Shown here piece after piece: positions 40,001 to 48,551 of a stretch of 64,000 bases of DNA. The stretch is from Nitrososphaerota archaeon (GTDB taxonomy: Archaea > Thermoproteota > Nitrososphaeria > Nitrososphaerales > Gagatemarchaeaceae). The notes under the pieces are model-generated. The model was not told the DNA's origin, ran no database searches, and saw only the letters and a program-made list of their open reading frames with translations. Positions within the stretch are counted from its first letter, which is position 1, and each line of letters begins with the position of its first letter. Position numbers and translations under genes: made by a program. Location: the NCBI GenBank assembly GCA_029785825.1, contig JAFLYY010000001.1:1333374-1397373 (forward strand), read 5' to 3'.

Positions 40001-40366
40001 TTGAAACAGTTCGAGTTTGCGCGGGTGGTGGCCGGCCTGGTCGAGAAGGGGCAGCCCTTCGCGGTGGCGACCGTGGTTAAGACCGCGGGGTCCTCGTTGG
40101 GGAAGCCCGGTTTCAAGACAGTCATCTCGAAGGACGGCGACGTCCTCTACGGGTCTCTGGGAGGCGCGTGCCCCGAGTCGGCCCTGGCTGCGACCGCGAA
40201 GCAGACTCTCGCGAGCGGCCACCCGAAGACGGTGACCGTGTTCCTAGAGGACACAGAGAGGTCGGTGGCAAGTGCGTTCCGCGTAAAGGGCGAGGATGAG
40301 ATACACGTGGAGACCAACTGCGGCGGGGAGATGCAGGTTTACGTGGAACCGTATCTTCCGAAGTAG
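40001..40366 (+). CDS. XdhC/CoxI-type molybdenum-enzyme maturation domain protein
   Basis: 121 residues containing FAVATVVKTAGSSLGKPGFK and SLGGACPESALAATA, matching the N-terminal XdhC/CoxI domain; the usual Rossmann domain is missing. XdhC proteins hold and sulfurate the molybdenum cofactor for xanthine-dehydrogenase-type enzymes. The nearby molybdenum hydroxylase operon and moa genes give it an obvious client. The start is TTG. Confidence 0.78.
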   Translation: MKQFEFARVVAGLVEKGQPFAVATVVKTAGSSLGKPGFKTVISKDGDVLYGSLGGACPESALAATAKQTLASGHPKTVTVFLEDTERSVASAFRVKGEDEIHVETNCGGEMQVYVEPYLPK

Positions 40367-40400
40367 AGACGTGCGCTCGTCAGCCAGGACTCCGGACCGG

Positions 40401-40832
40401 TCATTTCTTGATTGGGACGCCTTCTACCCAGCGACCCTTCCCTCTGATCCGTTCCCTCTTCCAGAGCGGCAGTGTCGTCTTTATTCTGTCGATAGCGTAC
40501 CTGCACGCTTCGAACGCGTCGGCCCGGTGCTCTGAGGAGACCGCGACGACGACGCTCGCCTCGCCGACCCTTAGGAAACCCTCCCTGTGTATCATGGTGA
40601 GCTGCTTCACCGGCCACTTCGTCCTGGCCTCGGCCTCGATCTGCTTGAGTCTTTTTTCCGCCATCTTCGAATAGGCCTCATACTCCATGGCGTCCACATC
40701 GCCCGCCTTGCTCTTCATCCGGACAGTCCCTATGAATACGACTGTGCCTCCGGCGCCCCTGTCGGCGACCTCGGCCATCACTCCTGCGGGGCTGATCCTC
40801 CGCCTGGCGATTCTCGTAACTGAGCGCGCCAG
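40401..40832 (-). CDS. moaE: Molybdopterin synthase catalytic subunit MoaE (start uncertain)
   Basis: Converts cyclic pyranopterin monophosphate to molybdopterin with sulfur from MoaD. GAGGTVVFIGTVRMKSKAGD, MEYEAYSKMAEKRL, HREGFLRVGEASVVVAV and the catalytic-lysine PLWKRERIR region are all present. The conserved N-terminal strand (SVTRIARRRISPAGVMAEV) lies upstream of the first GTG/ATG (40776-40781), so initiation must be at a rare codon; a CTG at 40830-40832, just after the MoaD stop and a GGAGG, gives full length (143 residues). Confidence 0.87.
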   Translation of the reverse strand: MARSVTRIARRRISPAGVMAEVADRGAGGTVVFIGTVRMKSKAGDVDAMEYEAYSKMAEKRLKQIEAEARTKWPVKQLTMIHREGFLRVGEASVVVAVSSEHRADAFEACRYAIDRIKTTLPLWKRERIRGKGRWVEGVPIKK

Positions 40833-40833
40833 C

Positions 40834-40923
40834 CTATCCTCCCGCTACAGGCGGGATTACGCCTGTCTCGTCTCCCTCGGCCATGGGCGCCGGCGCGTTG
40901 ACCAGGGCATTCACAGCCGCCAT
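40834..40923 (-). pseudogene. moaD: MoaD C-terminal fragment (29 residues)
   Basis: The frame MAAVNALVNAPAPMAEGDET followed by GVIPPVAGG is the C-terminal third of the ubiquitin-like sulfur carrier MoaD, including the essential GlyGly end. Full MoaD needs about 80 residues; here the frame begins 7 nt after the moaA stop, so the first ~50 residues are absent. It sits between moaA and moaE. Either a deletion removed the N-terminal part and another MoaD is encoded elsewhere, or the assembly lost bases here. Confidence 0.7.
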
Positions 40924-40930
40924 GCGACAT

Positions 40931-41944
40931 CTAGCCTCCCACGGCGTTCATGTTCCTCGGCTTCTCCCATCCGCCTTTGATCCACGGCATGTGCCCCACG
41001 CCTTCCGGCTTTTTGCTCACGACGCCTTTCATGAACCTGGCGAGCTCCGCGTCCGACCCTCCTCTAAGGAAGGGTTTGAGGTCGTAGTACTGCGTGTCGA
41101 AGAGGCAGGAGAGCAGCATCCCATCTGAAGTCAGCCTGATTCTGTCGCAGTCGTCGCAGAACGGGTCGCTCATAGGCGTTATCAGTCCGAGCCTCCCTCG
41201 GTCGCTGCCGATGGACCAGAGTGAGGCGGTCTTCCCCATCTCCCTGCCCATGGGTCTGAGGTCATAGGAGCTTTTCAGGGCCGCTATGATGTCCTTCCCC
41301 GCCATGACGGCGTCGGGGGACCAGACTCCCAGCCCGTCCAATGGCATAAACTCGATGAACCTTATCGACAGCCCCCTGGAGTGCGCATAGTCGACCAGGT
41401 CGACGATCTCGTCGTCGTTGTAGCCCCTGAGAGCCACTGAGTTGACCTTGACAGGATCCAGTCCGACCCGGAGCGCCTCCTCGATGCCCTCCAAGACCCG
41501 CGGGAGGGCGTCCACGCCGGAGATCTTGCTGAACCTGTCCCTCTTCAGGCTGTGGAGGCTTACCGTCACCCCCTGCAGGCCCGAGTCCTTGAGCAGGTGG
41601 GCCCTCTGCTTAAGGAACCAGCCATTGGTAGTCATGTCGAGGGTGTCGACCCCATCGATGCGGGAGAGCCTGGCAACGAGGGCCTCCAGATTCCGCCTCA
41701 AGAGCGGCTCCCCACCAGTTATCCTGATGCCGTCTATCCCCAGCCCCGACAGCATGCGCGCGGTCTTTTCGACTTCGTCGAACGTCAGTTGGTCGGCTTC
41801 GGGCAACCACTTCACCTTGCTCTTGTCGGGCATGCAGAAGAGGCAGGCGAAGTTACACCTGTCAGTCACGGAGATCCTGAGCTTCTTAGCAACTCTGCCT
41901 TTGCTGTCGACAAGTCGGTCAGCCGCAGGCACTACAAGGGTCAA
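40931..41944 (-). CDS. moaA: GTP 3',8-cyclase MoaA
   Basis: Radical-SAM enzyme starting molybdenum cofactor synthesis. 337 residues. CNFACLFCMPDKSK is the SAM cluster, CDDCDRIRLTSDGMLLSC the C-terminal second cluster, and GITGGEPLLR-like RITGGEPLLRRN the SAM-binding GGE. The protein ends MNAVGG, the functional GlyGly tail. The start is TTG at 41942-41944. It heads a moaA-(moaD)-moaE run. Confidence 0.95.
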   Translation of the reverse strand: MTLVVPAADRLVDSKGRVAKKLRISVTDRCNFACLFCMPDKSKVKWLPEADQLTFDEVEKTARMLSGLGIDGIRITGGEPLLRRNLEALVARLSRIDGVDTLDMTTNGWFLKQRAHLLKDSGLQGVTVSLHSLKRDRFSKISGVDALPRVLEGIEEALRVGLDPVKVNSVALRGYNDDEIVDLVDYAHSRGLSIRFIEFMPLDGLGVWSPDAVMAGKDIIAALKSSYDLRPMGREMGKTASLWSIGSDRGRLGLITPMSDPFCDDCDRIRLTSDGMLLSCLFDTQYYDLKPFLRGGSDAELARFMKGVVSKKPEGVGHMPWIKGGWEKPRNMNAVGG

Positions 41945-42133
41945 TCAGGGAGAACTCCTGCATATGGCAAAAAAACATTGCTCGGCAATGTAGTGCATTC
42001 CTGTCGCGGAGCCCCCGAGTCCTGGCCGCTCGTGCACTGGCTAAGCTTAGGCCGCGGCAGAGCGCGAGCGTTCAGCGTATCACCTGAGTACTCCAACACC
42101 GCAAGCTGCCCTTGTAGACGGACCCTTTTCGTC

Positions 42134-42904
42134 CTACTTTATGCTGTAGTCCGGTCTGATTCTCAGATATAGCATCCCGTAGAACAGGGAAATCAGCACC
42201 GCTGCAGTAGGACCGTGGAGGGACCGCAGAAGGGCCTCGAACCCATAGGAGTTTAGACCTAACAAACCGAACGGACCGATGGGTGAAATCGACCCGAGGA
42301 GGTATAGGCCCAATACTCCCTGGAATATCACCACAGCGGCCAACACCCAGTACAGGACTTTTGCCTCCAGGAACCTAGCGCTGAACAGCCATTGCTTCAG
42401 GGTCAGCCTCTTCGTCGCGATCCTCGCAACCTCGAGGACGACGATGCCTATCCCGGTTGCAATCAGGAGCGTCGCGAACAAGGAGTGGAGGTTGAGTGCG
42501 AACGGAAGTGTCGCACCAGTCAGGAGCTTCATAGGCGTGAAAATCTCGGGTGAGGCAATCATCGTGCCGGTGAGGTACGAGCCGCCTACTTCCAAGAGGA
42601 ACGCTATCTTCAGAGCCATCTCCAGGCCTATGGTCTTGGTTATTTTGACCGGCTCTGTCGAGGCGCGCCTCGGCACGAAGAACCTAGTCACGTAGTGGAT
42701 CGCCATCAGAATCACAGCAATCAGGTATATGTCAGCTTCAAAGGAGAACGGATACCTGTAGACTGCCGTTTCGAACGAGGTCGCAGGGAGGACAATCCCT
42801 TCGTAGAATACACCCAGGGCGAGGATAAAGAGTCCAGAAACCGTCAGTCTTGTTTTCATCCAGCGCATTTGTACGGCGGTCTGAACGGCACCAGAGGTGT
42901 TCAT
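42134..42904 (-). CDS. Polytopic membrane protein, possible b-type cytochrome
   Basis: 256 residues with about six hydrophobic segments (roughly 19-41, 57-78, 95-117, 130-160, 182-206, 222-247). Histidines at 70, 140 and 230 fall within or at the ends of membrane segments, as in haem-binding membrane proteins, but there is no defining cytochrome motif. Glu105 and Glu159 are also buried. It lies between moaA and the retropepsin-like genes and has its own TATA box. An electron acceptor for the molybdenum hydroxylase is one possibility, by inference only. Confidence 0.6.
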   Translation of the reverse strand: MNTSGAVQTAVQMRWMKTRLTVSGLFILALGVFYEGIVLPATSFETAVYRYPFSFEADIYLIAVILMAIHYVTRFFVPRRASTEPVKITKTIGLEMALKIAFLLEVGGSYLTGTMIASPEIFTPMKLLTGATLPFALNLHSLFATLLIATGIGIVVLEVARIATKRLTLKQWLFSARFLEAKVLYWVLAAVVIFQGVLGLYLLGSISPIGPFGLLGLNSYGFEALLRSLHGPTAAVLISLFYGMLYLRIRPDYSIK

Positions 42905-42930
42905 TCCGACCTAACCAGTTGGGTTAGACG

Positions 42931-42943
42931 GCTATTAAATCGT
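42931..42943 (-). promoter_or_regulatory. TATA box for the membrane protein gene
   Basis: The A/T run GCTATTAAATCGT (minus-strand ACGATTTAATAGC) lies about 27-39 nt before the ATG at 42904. The spacer 42944-43139 shows nothing else recognisable. Confidence 0.5.
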
Positions 42944-43139
42944 TTTGAGTGCAGAGACTTTGTCAATCTGTCAGCGATATGTCCCCTCTTGACCTGACTC
43001 GCTCCACCGCTGCCGAACAATGCGCATCAGAGCTGACCGGGGGCGACATTATGCCGTCACGACCGCACCATAGAAACCTGCCGAACGAGCCTATCGTTGA
43101 CTCAGCGACGTCGGTCTTTTCGTCATCGCATCGTGTAAT

Positions 43140-43571
43140 CTAGGAGATAGAAAGCATCTTCGACTTCCCGTCGTAGGTCACTTTGAACTTGTCGAGGAAT
43201 GACCTTCCGAGGACCATGTCGTATGGCAACAACAAGGACGGCTCCATCTCCAGTGAGACCGCTGTCACATCCTCAACCGCAAGGTGGCCGATCGAAACCC
43301 GCTTCAGCCTGACCATGATACCACGTTCCACTCCTCTGAAGGACATCAAGTAGGGCGCCTTTTGGGGGAAGACCTCCCTCCACTCCCTGGCTCTGTTGGC
43401 GACGTCAGAATACCCCAAGAACACAGCGTCGTTGGCGAACATCAGGCAGTGGGTGGAGTTGAAGTCTACCAGGGCAGAAAGTTCTCTTGTGCGGCCGCCT
43501 GTCCCGGCAACGCGACACATGACCAGCATCGGATCCTTGACCTGGAATGTCAGCTTCTTGCTGCCGAACAC
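43140..43571 (-). CDS. Retropepsin-fold protein with altered active-site motif (DFN)
   Basis: 143 residues. ELSALVDFNSTHCLMF stands where aspartic proteases of clan AA have ALVDTGA: the Asp (36) is kept but Thr-Gly is Phe-Asn. Further on, DMVLGRSFLDKFKVTYDG matches the second conserved block (ILGxxFLxxFxVxxD). So the fold is supported but catalysis is doubtful. The GTG start directly follows the stop of a paralogous upstream gene, so they form an operon. Confidence 0.65.
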   Translation of the reverse strand: MFGSKKLTFQVKDPMLVMCRVAGTGGRTRELSALVDFNSTHCLMFANDAVFLGYSDVANRAREWREVFPQKAPYLMSFRGVERGIMVRLKRVSIGHLAVEDVTAVSLEMEPSLLLPYDMVLGRSFLDKFKVTYDGKSKMLSIS

Positions 43572-43982
43572 TCAGCTCACCTTCGTTAGCCGCAGCAGTC
43601 TGTGATCCCAGTCGAGACTGACTACGGCGTGCTTCAGTAGGCTCTGACCGATAACCGCTTCAAACCCGATCTCCTGGGGGAGGTCTATTGCCGCGAATTC
43701 CACCCTTTCAAAAGAAAGGCCGCCTATCTCCACCGCCTCAACCTCGAAAATGACCGTCTTGCTGAAGCCTCCTGCCGTCATCAGGGTCCGTGCGTTAGGG
43801 GGGCCGACCGTCTCGTGCTGGAACGCCACCTCTGGATGGCCGAAGATGTACGCGTCCCCCTTGGGGACGATACAGTACTCATACACCGGGTCCACAAGTG
43901 CTCTGTACTCCCGGGCCTTGGAGTTGGACCCCTTCACCCTGACGAAAAGGGAAGGGAACCTTCCCAACTCGAATTCCGTCAA
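43572..43982 (-). CDS. Paralogous retropepsin-fold protein (DPV motif)
   Basis: 136 residues, related to the next gene in the operon. YRALVDPVYEYCIVPKGDA replaces the DTG triad with Asp-Pro-Val; EAVIGQSLLKHAVVSLDWDH is the conserved C-terminal block of retropepsin-like domains. A tandem pair could assemble as a heterodimer, since retropepsins dimerise to build one active site from two Asp. Overlaps the preceding small gene by 4 bp. Confidence 0.65.
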   Translation of the reverse strand: MTEFELGRFPSLFVRVKGSNSKAREYRALVDPVYEYCIVPKGDAYIFGHPEVAFQHETVGPPNARTLMTAGGFSKTVIFEVEAVEIGGLSFERVEFAAIDLPQEIGFEAVIGQSLLKHAVVSLDWDHRLLRLTKVS

Positions 43983-44224
43983 AGGAGCATCGGATAAGGC
44001 GCTTCACCGGTGTAGAATATGCAGATGTCGGGGTACTTCATCAAGCCGGATCTGAGTCTGAATCTGTCTACGTCCTGACCCACCACCTTTCCCTTGGAAG
44101 GTTGGGAGTTGGCGTCCCGGGCGGTGACCAGAATAGCCACCCAGCGGTTCTTGTACTTCCCGGTAATCTGGTCGAGGGTGAGGTCCTCTGGCTCATTTCC
44201 ACCCTGAGGCTGACCCGCACTCAA
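43979..44224 (-). CDS. Small protein, DUF5678-like, first gene of the retropepsin-fold operon
   Basis: 81 residues: DQITGKYKNRWVAILVTARD, then GKVVGQDVDRFR and YPDICIFYTGE. The pattern (KYxxxWVAI, G.VV, late PDxxIxYxGE) resembles DUF5678 proteins, which often neighbour clan AA protease-like genes in prokaryotes. No activity known. The 4-bp stop/start overlap with the next gene indicates coupled translation. Spacer 44225-44351 to the molybdenum hydroxylase operon holds no feature I can support. Confidence 0.5.
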   Translation of the reverse strand: MSAGQPQGGNEPEDLTLDQITGKYKNRWVAILVTARDANSQPSKGKVVGQDVDRFRLRSGLMKYPDICIFYTGEAPYPMLL

Positions 44225-44351
44225 TCTACGTCAACCCAGATGGGCAGAGAGGACGACATTCACGATACCCTGCGCTCTAGAGCCTCTTAAGGAGTTGCCG
44301 ACAGTTGGAGAGGGTTGCTCCCCATCCTCAGCCGTCAACGAGGTCGCGCGC

Positions 44352-45365
44352 CTAGCTCAGCAGCGTCAGCGCCTTACTCACGGCGCCCTGGGCTAGGAAC
44401 ACCCTGAAGGAGTTACCTGTGCCAGTCGTGAGCGGGGTCGCCCCTTCGACCGCCTTCGCGGCTGCCTCTTGAATCGTGCCGGTCGTAAGGCTCTGCCCGA
44501 CGAGGAATGACTCCGCGGCCGTCGCCCTATGTGGCGCGACGTCGACCCCTCCCAACACCAAGCTGGCGTGGGAGATGGTGCCGCCACTGATGGTGAGCAC
44601 AGCCGCTGCGCTAGCGAGTGCGAAGTCGAAGGACTGCCTTGCGCGCACCTTGTACCAAGAACTCACGGAGTTCGCAGGAAGCACTGGGACATGAATCTCT
44701 GTAATCATCTCGTTGTGCTGGAGTGAGTTCTCCTTTACCTTCCCCCCTACTATGGCTACTCCTGGGAGGAGCTGGCTGATTGGCATGTTGGTGGTCCCGT
44801 TCGGGCCTTGCACGGTGACGTCCGCATTCAGCGCGAAGTATGCTACTGGCGTGTCGCCAGGGTTGACTGCAAATGTCAGCCTACCGCCGAAGATGGACTG
44901 ATAATATCTGTTGTCGCCCAGGACGCCGTAGCAGACGTTGCCGCCATTTTGCCAGCAGGGATAGTTGTTTCTCAGGTACCAACACCAAGTGTCTTGGATG
45001 ATGTCGCCGGCGGCTGTTGCTTGGTTGCGAATCTGGGGGGCGGCCACGGTGGCCGCGGCCTGACTCAAAACCGCGTAATACTGCGCTATGTTCGGGTCGG
45101 AAGCGATGGCTGAGACGGGCGTGGTGGCACCGATTCTGAGCCCATCGGTGGCATCATATTTTATGTAATTGAGAGGGAGGCTTGAGATGTCGATCACATA
45201 TTTCGGGGTCTTGTATGTCACACCATTTTTCATCGAGTAGAGGAGATCCGTGCCGCCCGACACAATCCTAGCTTGGTCGCCATACTGTGTCAGGAAGGAG
45301 ACCGCCTCCGCAGGCGTGCTCGCCGTGAGCAGGCCGAATTTTGGTACTTCGTTGTTGCTACTCAA
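44352..45365 (-). CDS. Molybdenum hydroxylase FAD subunit
   Basis: 337 residues. RIVSGGTDLLYSMKNGV and GLRIGATTPVSAIAS are FAD-binding loops, QIRNQATAAGDIIQDTWCWY the second FAD segment, and the C-terminal half is a CO-dehydrogenase flavoprotein C domain. An inserted loop with three Cys (WCWYLRNNYPCWQNGGNVCY) resembles the loop of YagS/hydroxybenzoyl-CoA-reductase-type subunits, where an extra Fe-S cluster can sit; whether a cluster forms here is open. It is third in the operon, after the Fe-S and molybdenum subunits. Confidence 0.9.
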   Translation of the reverse strand: MSSNNEVPKFGLLTASTPAEAVSFLTQYGDQARIVSGGTDLLYSMKNGVTYKTPKYVIDISSLPLNYIKYDATDGLRIGATTPVSAIASDPNIAQYYAVLSQAAATVAAPQIRNQATAAGDIIQDTWCWYLRNNYPCWQNGGNVCYGVLGDNRYYQSIFGGRLTFAVNPGDTPVAYFALNADVTVQGPNGTTNMPISQLLPGVAIVGGKVKENSLQHNEMITEIHVPVLPANSVSSWYKVRARQSFDFALASAAAVLTISGGTISHASLVLGGVDVAPHRATAAESFLVGQSLTTGTIQEAAAKAVEGATPLTTGTGNSFRVFLAQGAVSKALTLLS

Positions 45366-45376
45366 TTTCTCACCCT

Positions 45377-47806
45377 CTATGATGTCGTGCTCGACGTCGT
45401 GCCCGATGCGCCGTTGGGGTTGCTATTCATCCATTGTATCGCCTCTACCACGTCCTCGATGCGGACAGGGGTCTTGTGGAACCTGTACCCGCCCAAGGCG
45501 TTGCTGAGGGCATTGATGAAGGAGATGTCAGCCGCGATGATGCAGTTCTCGCCTATCCCTGTTGCGCCGAATGGGCCCGTGGGGTCGATGTTCTCCACGG
45601 GGATTACGTTCGCCGAATCGGGATTCTCGTATATCGTGGGTATCTGGTAGTCATGGTAGTTCGGGTTGAGCCAGCTCCCTGAAGTGGGATAACCCGGCTT
45701 CACAGTAACGTTCTGGCTGGGGTCGTTCAGCAGCTCTTCGAAGAAGGCCGAGCCGATTCCCATCACCGAGCCGCCCATCATCTGGTGTATGGCGCCCTTG
45801 TAGAAGATGGTCCTGCCTAGGCCCAGAGCGAAGGTGTGACTGATGACATGAACCACCGCGGTCTCGGTGTCCACCTCTACCTGGGCGAACCTAGCTCCGG
45901 TTGACCTGTAGGCTACGTTGAATGGGATCTGCCATACCCCGAACCCCTTGATTGAGCTCGTGAGTAGAGCCGCGGCGTCTTTGAAGGAGATGCTGTTCGT
46001 TGGGTTCGTGGTGTCATAGATTGTGTCGTTTCCGAAGGCGAGGTTGTTTGCGTTTGCATTCAACTGGCTCGCCACTATTGGGAACCACTGGTTCTTGAGA
46101 TCCTCTACGGCATAGAGCAGAGAGTGGGAGTTGTGCGTGGACTGGCTTCCTGCTGTCACGCTGGCGTTGGTCGTGTACTTCGTGTCTGACTGAATCAGCT
46201 TGACATTGTCCATCGAGGTGAGACCGAGCGCCTCTGATGCGATGAGGGGGAAGGTTGTGTTGCCGCCGGCGCCGTGGTCGGTGAGGCCGATGTATACGGT
46301 GACTGTCCCATCGGGGTCGACCTGCACCTGCGACGTGGATGGAGGGAAGGGAGAACCCTTGGAGGCATTCTGGATGCACATCCCTACTCCGACCCTCTTG
46401 GTGCCGTTGACGGAGCTGGGGACGCCCCACCCTTTCCACAGGTTGCTCCAACCGAACGCTTGCATTGCTTCCTGGAGCGCCTGCGGTTGTGCTATGGTGG
46501 TATATGGCAGGTTAGCAAAGGGCTCGACTGCGTTCGGAGCCTGCCTCATGTTCTTGAGCCTGAACTGGGCGGGATCCATGTTGAGCTTGTGCGCCAGCTC
46601 GTCGATGGCGGACTCCATCAGGAAGTGGCCTTGCTCTTCACCGACGCTCCTCATTGCCGCCCCGTTCGAGTAAGCGTCTGTGGTCACTGGGATGCTGTAA
46701 AAGCGCATGTTTGGACAGTTGTATGCGTTGTAGAAGTCGCCGACCGCGTCTGCTCCCTGGGCACCGCCGCGTCCTCCGACGTTGGCTGTGTACACTCCGT
46801 CGATGGCTACCAAGGTACCATCGTTCATCGCGCCCAGCCTGAACGTAGCCGACAACGGCCACCTGTTCGTGGTAGTGCGCGCGTGCGTGAGCCTGGTGTG
46901 GACGAATTTCACCGGGGCGCCAATCTTCTGCGCAAGTACGGCAGCCAGGACGTATTCCTCTCCGGAGGACTTGTTCCCAAGGCCGTTGCCCAAGGCACCG
47001 CCGTCCTCATAGCCACCCAGTGAAGTGCTGACCCTCACGTCTGTAGCTGGGATTGCGAAGTACCCCGCCAGCAGCTGCTGGACGGCCCACGCGAACTGGG
47101 TGGAGGCGTTGACAGTCAACTGTCCCCCTGTCCAGTAGGCTACCGCTCCTCTAGGAAAGATCTCGAAGTGCTGTTGTATCGAGGTGTTGAATGTGTCTTC
47201 GTAAACGACGTCGGCGTTTGCAAGCGCAGTGTCTACGTCACCCAGATTCAAGGTGAGCGTCCCCGACGTCACCGCCCCGTTTTCGCCTACGCCACCACCG
47301 GGGACGTTACCGCCCGGCCAAAGCTGCGGAGCTGTTGCCTGAAGCGCATCTTGGGCGTCGAAGACGTATGGGAGTTGTTCGTACTCTACCTGAATCAGGT
47401 TCAGGGCGTCCACCACCTCGTTCGCGGTGGGGGCAGCCACTACCGCCACGGGCTGGCCAGGGTACAGCACCTCGCTGCTGACCAGCGGCGGATAGGCTCT
47501 GGCCCCAGCGCCAAACAGGGCACCGACCGGAAGATCAGACTCCACGAGAGTCACATATCCAGCAGCTTGAGCCGCGCTGACGTCTATGCTCGTCACCTTG
47601 GCATGAGGATGCGGCGCGACGAGGAAACCAGCGTACCACATGGTACTTTGTCCTATGTCGCTAGGACCTATGTCGAGGGTGTACTTCCTCTGACCAGTCA
47701 CCTTCGCGTATATGTCGCGTCGAGTGACCGCCTGGTTGCCCACCAGATTGAATTTGGCGTTAGGGTCCAGGTTGTTCAGGCCGCTGCTCTGGGGTTTGCT
47801 ACTCAT
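45377..47806 (-). CDS. Molybdenum hydroxylase large (Moco-binding) subunit
   Basis: 809 residues of the xanthine dehydrogenase/aldehyde oxidoreductase family. An N-terminal ald_xan domain (VTRRDIYAKVTGQRKYTLDI, GQPVAVVAAPTANEVVDA) is followed by the cofactor-binding domains with GGYEDGGALGNG, TDHGAGGNTTFP, and the catalytic glutamate in GATGIGENCII near the C-terminus. It lacks a signal peptide of its own, so it would ride out with the Tat-signal partner. Substrate (aldehyde, purine, N-heterocycle or CO-like) cannot be told; the AYRSTGARF-type coxL signature is not the classic form I CO dehydrogenase motif. The sequence is Asn/Thr/Gln-rich compared with cytosolic neighbours, which fits an exported enzyme. 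Confidence 0.92.
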   Translation of the reverse strand: MSSKPQSSGLNNLDPNAKFNLVGNQAVTRRDIYAKVTGQRKYTLDIGPSDIGQSTMWYAGFLVAPHPHAKVTSIDVSAAQAAGYVTLVESDLPVGALFGAGARAYPPLVSSEVLYPGQPVAVVAAPTANEVVDALNLIQVEYEQLPYVFDAQDALQATAPQLWPGGNVPGGGVGENGAVTSGTLTLNLGDVDTALANADVVYEDTFNTSIQQHFEIFPRGAVAYWTGGQLTVNASTQFAWAVQQLLAGYFAIPATDVRVSTSLGGYEDGGALGNGLGNKSSGEEYVLAAVLAQKIGAPVKFVHTRLTHARTTTNRWPLSATFRLGAMNDGTLVAIDGVYTANVGGRGGAQGADAVGDFYNAYNCPNMRFYSIPVTTDAYSNGAAMRSVGEEQGHFLMESAIDELAHKLNMDPAQFRLKNMRQAPNAVEPFANLPYTTIAQPQALQEAMQAFGWSNLWKGWGVPSSVNGTKRVGVGMCIQNASKGSPFPPSTSQVQVDPDGTVTVYIGLTDHGAGGNTTFPLIASEALGLTSMDNVKLIQSDTKYTTNASVTAGSQSTHNSHSLLYAVEDLKNQWFPIVASQLNANANNLAFGNDTIYDTTNPTNSISFKDAAALLTSSIKGFGVWQIPFNVAYRSTGARFAQVEVDTETAVVHVISHTFALGLGRTIFYKGAIHQMMGGSVMGIGSAFFEELLNDPSQNVTVKPGYPTSGSWLNPNYHDYQIPTIYENPDSANVIPVENIDPTGPFGATGIGENCIIAADISFINALSNALGGYRFHKTPVRIEDVVEAIQWMNSNPNGASGTTSSTTS

Positions 47807-48519
47807 TACGCGCTACCTCCCTGAAGATTCTGCGCCGCCAGTTGGATGCTGGCGATGATTCCGTCGTAGTTTCCGCACCTGCAGATGTTCCCGCTCATCG
47901 CAGTCTTGATCTCGTCCAAGGTGGGGTTCGGATTGCTCAACAGGAGGGCAGTCGCAGACATAATCTGTCCCGGTTGGCAACCGCTGCATTGCCCGCCGTC
48001 TTCCTGTACCCAAGCCAACTGCAGAGCGTTGAGGACTCTACTTTCAGCGCTCGCAGGAATGTTGTACCCCTCGACCGTGACGATTGAGTGTCCAGCCGCA
48101 CGATATGCAGGGTATGTGCACGACATATAGGGAACGCCATCAATCAAGACGGTGCACCCCCCGCATTCTCCTCTGTTGCAGGGCCGCTTGGTGCCTATCA
48201 GACCAAGGTCATCCCGAAGCACATTGTTCAACATGTCTCTTGGCTCCACGCCCACGTCGTAGTTCTTTCCGTTTATGTTCAGCGTAACAGGCTGAGAAGC
48301 AAATGGGTCAGAATTTGACGTCGCAGGGACGTTCTCAGTTGGAGTCTGGACCACGGTAGTGCTGTTACCCGTGCTCAGGGCGATTCCGCCTAAGCCAATC
48401 ACCCCGGCGGAGATTGTGCTCGCCTTCAGAAATGTTCTCCTATTCATCTTCGAGTCCAACGGTGTGGACTCGGACTCTTCGCTGTGGGACTGCTTTGTTG
48501 TAGAATCCTCACTTCCCAT
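47806..48519 (-). CDS. Molybdenum hydroxylase 2Fe-2S subunit with Tat signal
   Basis: 237 residues. A hydrophilic lead of about 24 residues is followed by NRRTFLKASTISAGVIGLGG (26-45), a textbook twin-arginine signal. The mature part has the plant-type cluster (C114, C119, C122, C134) and the second helical cluster (C178, C181, C213, C215). The enzyme is therefore expected outside the membrane, exported folded with its partner by the Tat system encoded 10 kb away. ATG at 48517-48519; a TATA box lies about 25-30 nt upstream. The operon order is Fe-S, Mo, FAD. Confidence 0.93.
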   Translation of the reverse strand: MGSEDSTTKQSHSEESESTPLDSKMNRRTFLKASTISAGVIGLGGIALSTGNSTTVVQTPTENVPATSNSDPFASQPVTLNINGKNYDVGVEPRDMLNNVLRDDLGLIGTKRPCNRGECGGCTVLIDGVPYMSCTYPAYRAAGHSIVTVEGYNIPASAESRVLNALQLAWVQEDGGQCSGCQPGQIMSATALLLSNPNPTLDEIKTAMSGNICRCGNYDGIIASIQLAAQNLQGGSA

Positions 48520-48541
48520 GCCTAACGGATGAGGGTGGGTG

Positions 48542-48551
48542 GGTATAAAGC
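48542..48551 (-). promoter_or_regulatory. TATA box for the molybdenum hydroxylase operon
   Basis: Minus-strand GCTTTATACC about 23-32 nt before the Fe-S subunit ATG. The 305-bp spacer 48520-48824 otherwise contains a G-U-tolerant hairpin near 48630-48655 and the divergent psmB promoter, but no gene I can support. Confidence 0.6.
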
